Made by a program: the position numbers and the translations under genes
Part shown: positions 1-7,588 of the stretch, in pieces
Position numbering within the stretch: the first letter of the stretch is position 1
How the letters are laid out: every line of letters starts with the position of its first letter
Notes under the pieces: model-generated
Databases searched by the model: none
What the model was told of the DNA's origin: nothing
The model's input: the letters and a program-made list of their open reading frames with translations, nothing else
Assembly: GCA_017649745.1 (NCBI GenBank)
Contig: JAGCGE010000353.1
Coordinates: 1-27,842, forward strand
DNA length: 27,842 bases
Reading direction: 5' to 3'
From: Clostridiales bacterium
GTDB lineage: Bacteria > Bacillota_A > Clostridia > Saccharofermentanales > Saccharofermentanaceae

Positions 1-213
1 ATTACAAACCTTTTATCACATCGAAAGATCGAGTATGACCTTCAAGCTAATCAGGCAGTAACAACTACAGAACTTAATCGAATTGCAGAAGAGGTAGCTC
101 AGATAAGCAAAGAGATTAAGAATGTTCCCGTTATGTTATATAGGCTTGATCAGCTCGAAGATAATCAAAAGAGAATGGAGGCGAAACTGCATGAACTTGC
201 AAATAAGCAATAA
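1..213 (+). CDS. Small coiled-coil lysis-cassette protein, 5' end missing (XhlA-like?)
   Basis: The frame is open from base 1 to the TAA at 211-213, giving the last 70 residues of a protein whose start lies outside the window. The sequence is charged and heptad-like (L-S-H-R-K-I-E-Y-D-L-Q, later E-L-N-R-I-A-E-E-V-A-Q-I), as expected of one long helix, and it ends in polar residues without a membrane segment. Small helical proteins directly before a holin often belong to the XhlA/hemolysin-associated group, but those usually end in a transmembrane helix, which is absent here, so that assignment is weak. The 3' end overlaps the holin start by 23 bases, so the two are translationally linked. The reading frame is certain; the function is a guess from position. 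Confidence 0.6.
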   Translation: MTNLLSHRKIEYDLQANQAVTTTELNRIAEEVAQISKEIKNVPVMLYRLDQLEDNQKRMEAKLHELANKQ

Positions 214-424
214 ATGGTATAACAGACTTAAGTACATTGCATTGATTGCACTACCGGCAATTGTGGTATTCCTCTCCACGATTGGCGATATTTGGGGTCT
301 TACTTGGATGCCTAAGGTTGTTGCAACGATTTCTGCTATTGCAGTATTGTTAGGCGCTTTATTACAGGTAAGCACACATCAGTATTGGAAGGAGAAAGCC
401 GATGACGAATCTGGAACTGGTTAA
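191..424 (+). CDS. Phage holin, r1t-type
   Basis: A 77-residue protein with two hydrophobic segments (about residues 13-31 and 43-61) separated by a short G-D-I-W-G-L turn, ending in a charged tail (H-Q-Y-W-K-E-K). This layout and the A-L-P-A...G-I/D-W-G...T-I-x-A pattern fit the r1t family of small class II holins, which form membrane lesions that release the endolysin. An in-frame ATG exists at 122, but the ATG at 191 is preceded by GGAGG at 177-181 with good spacing and begins just before the first membrane helix, so I chose 191. The gene overlaps the previous one by 23 bases and the endolysin by 23 bases, a typical compact lysis operon. Family assignment is by recognition, not by search. 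Confidence 0.85.
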   Translation: MNLQISNKWYNRLKYIALIALPAIVVFLSTIGDIWGLTWMPKVVATISAIAVLLGALLQVSTHQYWKEKADDESGTG

Positions 425-1382
425 TGAATTGTCTAAATACATTGGCCATGAAAAATATGCTAAAGCTATGGCCGATAATCTCCTGACAACTTCTGAAATT
501 AATAAGCAGGCCAATAGATCTGGGTCTGTTGGAGATTGGTATAGAAAGACTAGCAAACAGAATCCTGATCTTACCAATAAGCAGTATCTTATGGAATATG
601 CAGATAAAGGCTGGTATGGAGCGGATTGTGTAGGAGCTATAAAAGGCGTACTATTCTTCGGAAATCGATATGGTGGGCCTACCACCAGCCCTTATTATAG
701 TTCTGACAAAGATATGAGCATAGAAAAGATGGCAAAGAGCTGTACTGACGTGAAGAAGAAAGCTGATTTCTCTAAGGCAGAGGTCGGTGAATTCATGTGG
801 AACGAAGATTATAGTCATTGTGCTCTAGTCAGCAAAAAGGGTAAGAAGGACATTGAGTGCGCTCCGAGTCTTGACGGACTTGCTGAAGTTGATCTCGATT
901 ACCAGCCTGATTGGGTTGGATGCGGAAAGCTTCCTTGGGTAAAATATGTAAGTGATGTTCAGCCTAGTCCTGCTGTAATTAAGGCTGGAGATATTGTTAC
1001 TATTGCCAAAGGTGCCGTTTATGGCGGAAGCTCTAAGGGAGTTAAAGTTCCTAGCGAATATTGTGGAAAGCCTTATAGAGTTGACATATGCCAGGTTGTT
1101 AAAGAAGAGAGATGCGCTCTGATTCATGAGCTCAATAGCTGGGTTCCTTGTCGTTATCTTACGGTTGTTCCTCAGGAAGAAGGAATCAAGAAAGGAAGCT
1201 TGGTTAAGATTCTTAAAGGTGCTATTTACGGAGGTTCTGCTAAGGGCACTAAGGTTCCTAGTATTTACATTAATACTAATTCTTATGTGGAGAAGGTTGC
1301 AACACATAATGGCGTTAAGGAAGCGCTCTTGAAGAACCTTAATAGTTGGGTTCCTCTTAAATTCCTTAAATTAATTCGGTAG
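402..1382 (+). CDS. Endolysin: NlpC/P60-like amidase/endopeptidase with two SH3-like repeats
   Basis: A 326-residue protein. Residues 1-180 form the catalytic domain: Cys76 in W-Y-G-A-D-C-V-G-A-I and His139 in D-Y-S-H-C-A-L-V match the Cys and His of an NlpC/P60-type papain-like fold that cuts peptidoglycan peptides. Residues about 193-255 and 263-324 are a tandem repeat (K-A/K-G-D/S-I/L-V-x-I-x-K-G-A-x-Y-G-G-S ... L-N-S-W-V-P), an SH3-like wall-binding module present twice. There is no signal peptide, in line with release through the adjacent holin. The start has AAGGAG seven to eight bases upstream and overlaps the holin end. The next gene's Shine-Dalgarno lies immediately after this stop codon, so lysis and head genes appear co-transcribed. 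A CHAP domain is the main alternative for the fold. Confidence 0.85.
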   Translation: MTNLELVNELSKYIGHEKYAKAMADNLLTTSEINKQANRSGSVGDWYRKTSKQNPDLTNKQYLMEYADKGWYGADCVGAIKGVLFFGNRYGGPTTSPYYSSDKDMSIEKMAKSCTDVKKKADFSKAEVGEFMWNEDYSHCALVSKKGKKDIECAPSLDGLAEVDLDYQPDWVGCGKLPWVKYVSDVQPSPAVIKAGDIVTIAKGAVYGGSSKGVKVPSEYCGKPYRVDICQVVKEERCALIHELNSWVPCRYLTVVPQEEGIKKGSLVKILKGAIYGGSAKGTKVPSIYINTNSYVEKVATHNGVKEALLKNLNSWVPLKFLKLIR

Positions 1383-1392
1383 GAGGTTCAAA

Positions 1393-2061
1393 ATGGGAGA
1401 AAATGTTCTAATCCATTGGGGCCGTAAAGGTCAGCAAAGAGGAATAAGAAACTACCGAGGCTATGACGGTAAACTTACCGAAGAAGGTAAAAAGAGATAC
1501 AACTATTACGAAAAGAAAACCGATCGTTCATATGAAACCGGTAGAGCTAAACAGCTTGGCCCTAAGAAATACATCCCTGGCAAAAACTGGGGTGATTTGA
1601 AAGAGGACCTGTCTGGCTATACAAATGATGAGCTTAAAGCTCTTACTGAGCGAGCTAATCTTGAAAAAAACTATCGTGAAGCTTATAATACGTATCAATA
1701 TACTAAAGGACGTAGATTTTTGAACGGTATTAAGTCTAGCATGATAGAAGCTAGCAAAGTAGCTGAAGCCGGAAACAGTCTTATCACTCAGCTTAGTAAC
1801 TTGAGTGGAACGTTCAAGAGAATTTCCAAACAAGCAAGTGAGGATGCTCGTAGAGCTAATGAAAAAGCTGAAAGAGAAAAGAATGAAAAGGCCGTTAAGG
1901 ATTGGATTCTCAGTTTTGATGATCCTAATAAGTCTAAGAAGGCTCAGGATTATGCTCGTGTATTCTCTGGAGGAAATGGTAAAGGCGGAAAGTCAAACTA
2001 TGGCGATATTACTCCCGAACAGCTTAAGAGAATGAAGCAGATGATTCCGGGAGGAAAATAA
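1393..2061 (+). CDS. HWG-tag protein 1 (degenerate tag), function unknown
   Basis: A 222-residue protein with AGGAGG six bases before the ATG. Residues 5-36 are a degraded copy of the tag found in the genes at 3817, 4898 and 5422: L-I-H-W-G-R-K-G-Q-Q-R-G-I-R, followed by Y-D-G-K-L-T-E-E-G-K-K-R-Y. The M-[RK]-W core is lost. The rest is strongly charged: an E/K/R-rich stretch at about 85-120, a helical stretch with small residues (I-E-A-S-K-V-A-E-A-G) at about 118-130, a predicted coiled coil at 145-170 and a G/K-rich segment near 197-207. No enzyme motif is visible. Its place between endolysin and terminase, with its tag relatives just beyond the terminase, suggests a head-associated or internal virion protein, but that is inference. 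Confidence 0.8.
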   Translation: MGENVLIHWGRKGQQRGIRNYRGYDGKLTEEGKKRYNYYEKKTDRSYETGRAKQLGPKKYIPGKNWGDLKEDLSGYTNDELKALTERANLEKNYREAYNTYQYTKGRRFLNGIKSSMIEASKVAEAGNSLITQLSNLSGTFKRISKQASEDARRANEKAEREKNEKAVKDWILSFDDPNKSKKAQDYARVFSGGNGKGGKSNYGDITPEQLKRMKQMIPGGK

Positions 2062-2082
2062 GAAAGATAAGGTGTAAGTGTT

Positions 2083-3816
2083 ATGGCATTATCTAATACA
2101 GCCGTCCCATTTTATTACGGACAATTTAGAGATGCCGTTAGAAGGGGCGAGATACCAGTCAATCAGGAAATTGAGATGGAAATGAACCGTATCGACGGAC
2201 TGATTGCAAATCCAGGTGTTTATTATGACCCAGAAGCTGTTAATGGATGGATTTCATTCTGTGAAGAAGAGCTTACATTAACAGATGGTAGTGACATGAC
2301 TTTGCTCGATACATTTAAACTGTGGGGAGAGCAAGTCTATGGTTGGTATTACTTTATTGAGCGTGACGTGTATTTACCTAAAGAAAATAGGTATGTTAAA
2401 AAGATACTAAAGAAGCGCTTGACAAAGAAACAGTACTTAATAATTGCTCGAGGCGCTGCAAAGTCAATGTATGGTGAGACTCATCATGCATACTTTTTGA
2501 CAGTAGATCCGACAACTACCAATCAAGTTACCACAGCTCCTACAATGAAGCAGGCTGATGAGATTATGAATCCTCTTAAGACTGCCATTGTTCGAGCTAG
2601 AGGTAAATTGTTTAAGTTCTTGACTGAAGCATCTATTTCTTCGTCTAATGGAAGTCATAATAAAAAGCAGATGCTTCTTTCAACAAAGAAAGGCATCGAA
2701 AACAAGTTAACAAATAGTATTCTTGAAGTTAAACCTATGCGTGAGTCAGCTATGCAGGGCGCTAGATACAAAATAGCGACAGTCGATGAATGGCTTTCTT
2801 GCGATATTCGTGAAGATGTTATTGGCGCTATTGAGCAGGGTGCGTCCAAGCTTGAGGATTACTTAATTATAGCAATTAGTTCGGAAGGAACCGTTCGAAA
2901 TAGTGTTGGAGATAGTATCAAAATGGAGCTTATGAAGATTCTCAAAGGAGAATACTATGCTCCTCATGTTTCTATTTGGTATTATAAGCTCGACAGTATT
3001 GACGAAGTAGCCGATCCGGCAATGTGGAGAAAAGCTAATCCAAATCTTGGTTTAACTGTTCAGTATGAAGCTTATCAGCTTGATGTTGAGAGAGCTGAGA
3101 ACGTTCCTTCTACCAGAAACGACATTCTGGCTAAGAGATTCGGTATACCGATGGAAGGTTATACGTATTTCTTTACTTATGACGAGACTCTTCCGCATGA
3201 TCCTAAGAGTTTTAGAGGAATGGTATGCTCTCTCGGAGCTGATATGTCGCAGGGCGACGACTTTTGTGGTTTTACATTTTTGTTTCCGTTAAGACGCGGA
3301 GCTTTTGGAATAAAAGTTCGCAGTTATATTTCAAGTTTAACATACAGCAGGTTAGGTTTGGCAGCTAAAGAGAAATATGACCAGTTTATTGAAGAAGGAA
3401 GTTTGGTTGTTCTCGAAGGTTCTATTCTTAACATGGATGAAGTCTACGATGATATTGATAGCTATATTATGGCTAATGAGTATAACGTAGTTTGTCTCGG
3501 GTATGACCCTTATAACTCTGAGCATTTTGTAAAAAGATGGTGCGAAGAAAATTCGTCATTCGGTGTAGAAAAGGTACGTCAGGGATCTAGAACTGAAACA
3601 GTTCCCCTTGGCGAGATTAAGAAACTTGCCGGAGAAAGAATGCTCATATTTGACGAAAAGCTTATGAGTTTTTGTATGGGTAACTGTATAACTCTTGAAG
3701 ATACAAATGGAAACAGAAAGCTGCACAAGATGCGTTATGAAGATAAGATCGATAATGTAGCTGCATTAATTGACGCGTGGGTTGTATACAAGAATAATAA
3801 GGAGGCCTTTGAATAA
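2083..3816 (+). CDS. terL: Terminase large subunit
   Basis: A 577-residue protein with the layout of HK97-like large terminases (N-terminal packaging ATPase, C-terminal RNase H-like nuclease). ATPase motifs: Walker A at 121-128 (I-A-R-G-A-A-K-S), Walker B at 231-237 (I-A-T-V-D-E-W, catalytic Glu236) and a coupling motif at 262-268 (I-I-A-I-S-S-E). Nuclease acidic residues: Asp387 in L-G-A-D-M-S, Asp475 in L-G-Y-D-P and Asp557 in Y-E-D-K-I-D-N. The Walker A reads R-G-A-A-K-S where most relatives have G before the Lys. The start has only a modest AAGGTG signal. The gene ends directly against the next ATG. No small terminase gene is recognisable in the window; it may lie upstream. Confidence 0.95.
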   Translation: MALSNTAVPFYYGQFRDAVRRGEIPVNQEIEMEMNRIDGLIANPGVYYDPEAVNGWISFCEEELTLTDGSDMTLLDTFKLWGEQVYGWYYFIERDVYLPKENRYVKKILKKRLTKKQYLIIARGAAKSMYGETHHAYFLTVDPTTTNQVTTAPTMKQADEIMNPLKTAIVRARGKLFKFLTEASISSSNGSHNKKQMLLSTKKGIENKLTNSILEVKPMRESAMQGARYKIATVDEWLSCDIREDVIGAIEQGASKLEDYLIIAISSEGTVRNSVGDSIKMELMKILKGEYYAPHVSIWYYKLDSIDEVADPAMWRKANPNLGLTVQYEAYQLDVERAENVPSTRNDILAKRFGIPMEGYTYFFTYDETLPHDPKSFRGMVCSLGADMSQGDDFCGFTFLFPLRRGAFGIKVRSYISSLTYSRLGLAAKEKYDQFIEEGSLVVLEGSILNMDEVYDDIDSYIMANEYNVVCLGYDPYNSEHFVKRWCEENSSFGVEKVRQGSRTETVPLGEIKKLAGERMLIFDEKLMSFCMGNCITLEDTNGNRKLHKMRYEDKIDNVAALIDAWVVYKNNKEAFE

Positions 3817-4881
3817 ATGGAAGACTATATTCTCGTCCATTGGGGCATTCCAGGAATGAGATGGGGTGTCAGAAGATATCAGAATACTGACGGTACCCTT
3901 ACCGAATTAGGTAAACAGCATTACGGAAAAGGCGGAAAAGCCAATTCAAAATTAGATAAAGCTATAAAAGTATCTATGAAGAAAATTGACAAAGCCGCCG
4001 CGACAAAAAGAGGTGCTCTAAGTTATTTAAATAGACCTTATCAAGATTTTAATACCCGTATGTATATGCTTGCTAAGTACAATAAGTCTTATGACAAAAT
4101 TGGTACTGGCATAAACACAACTATGGACTTGCTTAAAGTTCGAGGCGATAAAGAAGTTCCAAAAGCAACTCCAATCGAAGGAAATGAGTATACAGATGAT
4201 CGGAATATTTTAAAGAAAGGTACTGTAATAAACAGTATTAGTGATAAGTATGTCGATAGTGAGAATTATAAAAAACAGGCTCCTGTTATTTATGCTTACA
4301 AGGACTCAAATGAATGGGACAACACCGTTTACAAGGGGCCATATGCTACATATCTCGCAAAGTACAGAGGTGCGCAGTTTATTAGAGAACACAAATTTCA
4401 AACAGTAAAAGATCTATTAATGCCTACCAAACAGCAACGTATAGATAATTTTAAAGAAATGCTAAGTAGCAAGAAAACGTTACGTGATCTTGAGAAAGTT
4501 CAAAACTATCTTTTAGATAAGGAAAGTAGTGGTATTGCTACAGCTGCAAGCAAAGAAGCTAAAGAATTAAACATTAGAAATATTAAAACTGACAAAGATG
4601 TTGAAGCTGCTTATGAACTTTTTAATCATGCAATGGAAAATACTAACACATATCCTAGTGCTAAAAAGTATTTGGATAAGATGTCAAAGAAGTTTGATGC
4701 CATGAGTGACGATAATAATAGAGGCGTTTATAATAAAGCCGTAGATCCTATTATTGTTTTTAGAGCAGCTAAGGTTCTAGATACTTATAAAGATGTTAGT
4801 GCTAGTGATTTCTTAACATCAGAACAAATTATAAGTAATACTGAAAAGGTTCGTAAGAAACTAGGAACAATAGCGCTTTAA
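3817..4881 (+). CDS. HWG-tag protein 2, possible ADP-ribosyltransferase-like domain
   Basis: A 354-residue protein starting directly after the terL stop, with AAGGAGG upstream. Residues 5-34 hold an intact tag: I-L-V-H-W-G-I-P-G-M-R-W-G-V-R-R-Y-Q-N, then D-G-T-L-T-E-L-G-K. A Lys-rich linker (35-66) follows. Residues about 128-215 form a folded-looking domain that starts R-N-I-L-K-K-G-T-V-I-N-S-I-S, has I-Y-A-Y-K-D and V-Y-K-G-P-Y-A-T-Y-L, and ends L-M-P-T-K-Q-Q-R-I-D-N-F. From memory, this arrangement recurs in tagged gut-phage proteins and resembles an ADP-ribosyltransferase-like fold, but I see no unambiguous R-S-E or H-Y-E catalytic set, so activity is uncertain. The C-terminal part (220-354) is helical. 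Likely a virion-internal or head-associated protein by context. Confidence 0.85.
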   Translation: MEDYILVHWGIPGMRWGVRRYQNTDGTLTELGKQHYGKGGKANSKLDKAIKVSMKKIDKAAATKRGALSYLNRPYQDFNTRMYMLAKYNKSYDKIGTGINTTMDLLKVRGDKEVPKATPIEGNEYTDDRNILKKGTVINSISDKYVDSENYKKQAPVIYAYKDSNEWDNTVYKGPYATYLAKYRGAQFIREHKFQTVKDLLMPTKQQRIDNFKEMLSSKKTLRDLEKVQNYLLDKESSGIATAASKEAKELNIRNIKTDKDVEAAYELFNHAMENTNTYPSAKKYLDKMSKKFDAMSDDNNRGVYNKAVDPIIVFRAAKVLDTYKDVSASDFLTSEQIISNTEKVRKKLGTIAL

Positions 4882-4897
4882 TGAAGGAGGCCTTTTA

Positions 4898-5422
4898 ATG
4901 AAAGAAGATCAAATTCTTGTTCACTGGGGCATCCTTGGTATGCGCTGGGGTGTCAGAAGATACCAGAATCCTGACGGTACGCTTACTGAAGCTGGTAAGA
5001 GAAGAGAAGCTAAAATAAGAGCTAAAGAACAGGCTAAAGCAGAAAGAAAAGATTTAAAGTGGATCGATAAACAGGGCGGTAAGATCTATTCAAAAGCTTT
5101 TAAAGAAAGCAAAAAGGAACTTGCATATGAGGATGCTAAACTCCGTTCCCAAATGCCATCTAGAAACAAGGATGGAAGCGTTAATAAGGCTTATGCCCTA
5201 GCCTTTAATCAGAAAATGGCCGAACTTATGAATTCTAAGGTTAGCGATTTGAAAGCTCCATCCGGAAAAGTTGTAAGATTTATTGCTAAGCGTGGAGAAC
5301 TTGGAGTTCACACAGCTTTGGCTGATGAAGGTTACGATTTTGCTCAGGTAGCAAAAGGCGTATACGGAGGAAACAGAATTGGCAAGGTTGCATATAAGAA
5401 GCAACAGATCGAGGTGAAGTAA
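4898..5422 (+). CDS. HWG-tag protein 3, function unknown
   Basis: A 174-residue protein with AAGGAGG and the same short upstream sequence as the gene at 3817. Residues 6-35 are the best preserved tag (I-L-V-H-W-G-I-L-G-M-R-W-G-V-R-R-Y-Q-N-P, then D-G-T-L-T-E-A-G-K). Residues 35-75 are a basic coiled-coil-like stretch. The C-terminal module (about 118-174) reads A-P-S-G-K-V-V-R-F-I-A-K-R-G-E-L-G-V-H, then A-L-A-D-E-G-Y-D and G-R/N-I-G-K-V-A-Y-K-K, a compact unit I recall from other tagged phage proteins but cannot name. The stop overlaps the next start by one base (TAATG), so the two are translationally coupled. Confidence 0.85.
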   Translation: MKEDQILVHWGILGMRWGVRRYQNPDGTLTEAGKRREAKIRAKEQAKAERKDLKWIDKQGGKIYSKAFKESKKELAYEDAKLRSQMPSRNKDGSVNKAYALAFNQKMAELMNSKVSDLKAPSGKVVRFIAKRGELGVHTALADEGYDFAQVAKGVYGGNRIGKVAYKKQQIEVK

Positions 5423-7533
5423 TGGAAGATCAAATCCTAGTCCATCATGGAACTGATGGCATGCGCTGGGGCAAAAGAAAGTACCAGTATGAAGATGGAT
5501 CTTTGACTCCACTCGGACGTATCCACTATGGCGTTGGAGAAGCGCGAGACAAGTCAAAAATCAAAATGAGGGAAGATAAGGCTCGTGCTAAGGCCGAAGC
5601 CAAAGTCATCAAAGCTAGATCTAAAGCTGAGATTCAGAAGATTCGTGCTGAGTCTAAAGCTTATAAGGAAAAACTTAGAGCCGAGCAGGATCTCGAGCGT
5701 CAGAAGGTCAAGAACGATAGCGATGTTGAACGCGAACGGCTTAGACTTGACCGAGAGGCTGAGCGCAACACTCATAAAGAGAACATGGATCGTAATGAAA
5801 ATGATTACAAGATTCAGAAAGAAGTTGTAGAAGCTCAGGCTAAGGCTGATGCTCGTAGTGCACGACTTAAATTTCTCGGAGGTGCTTTAGCAGCTGCTGG
5901 TATCGGTTTTCTTGCTTACAAAGGAATTAAGAGTGGTTTCCTTGGTGACAAGGTTGAATCCGGCAAGGATAAGATAAAGGACTTACTAGGCAAGAAAGCA
6001 AGTGAGGTTGCCGATAGTGCTAAAGATGCTGCTAATGAAACGGTTAAGAACACTGTAGAGTCTAAGACCGGTAAGGGCAAGAATAAGGATAAAGGAAAAG
6101 GTAAAGATAAAGGTAATAAGGACTCTGAAGAACCTAAGACTGATTCTAATGATGAGAACGGAAAAGGCGGAGGAGTTAGAGCTACTCCTTGGGAGACTAG
6201 AAAGAAATTCGATATTAACGCATTTAATAATAAGTCTGGCACTTATACTAAGGTAAAAGTGAATGAAGACGGCTCTACAACTGAAACTAAGTCGATGTTT
6301 AAGAGTAAGTTTGGAGGGCAGAAGAGACTTGATCAGGCTTATGCTAATGCTGTATCTGATAATGATAAAGCTAAGTCCGGTAATGCCAAGACTAAGTATA
6401 TAATTAATCCTCAAGGCGATTATTATAAGGTTACTAAGAATAGTAACGGGACTACTACAGAAACTAAGTCTATTCCTAAGAGTGCAAAGAATCTTAAGAA
6501 TAGTATTGCGTTCAAGAAGAAGTACTCCCAGATCTATAATACCAATTATAATAAGCGTCAAGAGATTAAAGATTGGTATAAGAAGAACGCCAAACATTCT
6601 GAAGACCACGAAGGCATGATTTTAATTCACTCTCAGGCTAATGTCGAGCTCTATCATTGGGGCATCCTTGGTATGAAATGGGGTGTCAGAAGATGGCAGA
6701 ATCCAGACGGTACTTTGACTGAGGCTGGAAAGGCTCATTATGGTAAGATGAGTGGAGAAAGTGCTTCTAAGGAGGCATCCAATGCTGCTTCAGCAAAGGC
6801 AACAGCTAAGTCAACGCCTGCTATTTCTGCAGTATCTGGTATTGCAGAAGGTGCTGCTAAGACTGTTACAAATACTGTTGCCGGTGAAGCAACTAAAAGA
6901 GTTCTCGCTGGTACAGTAGATGGGTTTGTTAAAGGTAGCGTTATCGGTGCTTTAGCAGGCCTTACAGTTGCTGGATTGTATCAGCTCGGGAAGCATATTT
7001 CTCAGAAGAGAAAAGAGAAAGCTGAAAAGATTCTTGAAGAGAATAAAGAGAAAGAAGCTGAGAAATTCTTAAAAGAAGAAGAATACATCAACAAAAATTC
7101 TAAAAATTCTCAAGAAGCTAGAGAAGCTATAGAAAATGAAAACTTAGACTTAATTGATGAGAGTGCATATTTTAAGGACAAGAAACGAGCAGATGCTGCA
7201 GCTAAACTTGGAATTAAAGCATTAATTAAAAATAAAGAAGACTATGGCGGAGATCTAGATCCGGAAGACAAAGACACTAGAGAATGGTTTATAGAAGAAG
7301 ATCAAACTATCGGTCTTGGAACAATTGCAGATTTGGTGAATCAAGGAAAGTCTAAACAATATATTGTAAAAACTATTGAAAACTTAGAAAAGGCAGATTA
7401 TGACTTTGATGATAGGAAAGCTCCTGAAGGTTCCTTTGCATTATCTTGGAGCGGCTATGAAAAGAATAATTCGGTTGACAAATTTATAGATGCTTGCATC
7501 GAAATAAGAGAAGAAGAAAAAAGAACACACTAA
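5422..7533 (+). CDS. HWG-tag protein 4: two tagged proteins fused in one frame
   Basis: A 703-residue protein. Tag one is at 5-40 (I-L-V-H-H-G-T-D-G-M-R-W-G-K-R-K-Y). A long charged coiled coil follows (about 45-148), then a hydrophobic segment at 151-167, a K/G/D-rich disordered stretch at 180-255, and two imperfect repeats at about 266-310 and 327-372 sharing Y-x-K-V...G-[ST]-T-T-E-T-K-S. A second tag sits at 399-441: L-I-H-S, then L-Y-H-W-G-I-L-G-M-K-W-G-V-R-R. After it come Ala-rich residues, a glycine-rich hydrophobic segment at about 498-523, another coiled coil and an acidic C-terminus. The second half looks like the start of a complete tagged protein, so this is probably a gene fusion. 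Function unknown; likely virion-associated. Confidence 0.85.
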   Translation: MEDQILVHHGTDGMRWGKRKYQYEDGSLTPLGRIHYGVGEARDKSKIKMREDKARAKAEAKVIKARSKAEIQKIRAESKAYKEKLRAEQDLERQKVKNDSDVERERLRLDREAERNTHKENMDRNENDYKIQKEVVEAQAKADARSARLKFLGGALAAAGIGFLAYKGIKSGFLGDKVESGKDKIKDLLGKKASEVADSAKDAANETVKNTVESKTGKGKNKDKGKGKDKGNKDSEEPKTDSNDENGKGGGVRATPWETRKKFDINAFNNKSGTYTKVKVNEDGSTTETKSMFKSKFGGQKRLDQAYANAVSDNDKAKSGNAKTKYIINPQGDYYKVTKNSNGTTTETKSIPKSAKNLKNSIAFKKKYSQIYNTNYNKRQEIKDWYKKNAKHSEDHEGMILIHSQANVELYHWGILGMKWGVRRWQNPDGTLTEAGKAHYGKMSGESASKEASNAASAKATAKSTPAISAVSGIAEGAAKTVTNTVAGEATKRVLAGTVDGFVKGSVIGALAGLTVAGLYQLGKHISQKRKEKAEKILEENKEKEAEKFLKEEEYINKNSKNSQEAREAIENENLDLIDESAYFKDKKRADAAAKLGIKALIKNKEDYGGDLDPEDKDTREWFIEEDQTIGLGTIADLVNQGKSKQYIVKTIENLEKADYDFDDRKAPEGSFALSWSGYEKNNSVDKFIDACIEIREEEKRTH

Positions 7534-7588
7534 AATATAGAAATAGTCTATGTTTAAGAGATAAATTTCAAAATAAGGGAGAATGAGC

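Noticed and set aside
122..190. Upstream start for the holin at 122
   Set aside because: It would add a polar region without a Shine-Dalgarno; the ATG at 191 has GGAGG and begins just before the first membrane helix.
1117..1140. L-I-H-E-L in the endolysin repeat as another copy of the histidine motif
   Set aside because: It lies inside the SH3-like repeat where the second copy has L-L-K-N-L, so it is part of that fold and not of the tag family.
7583..7588. Portal start at 7583
   Set aside because: AGGGAG ends one base before this ATG, too close for use; the ATG at 7589 has seven bases spacing.
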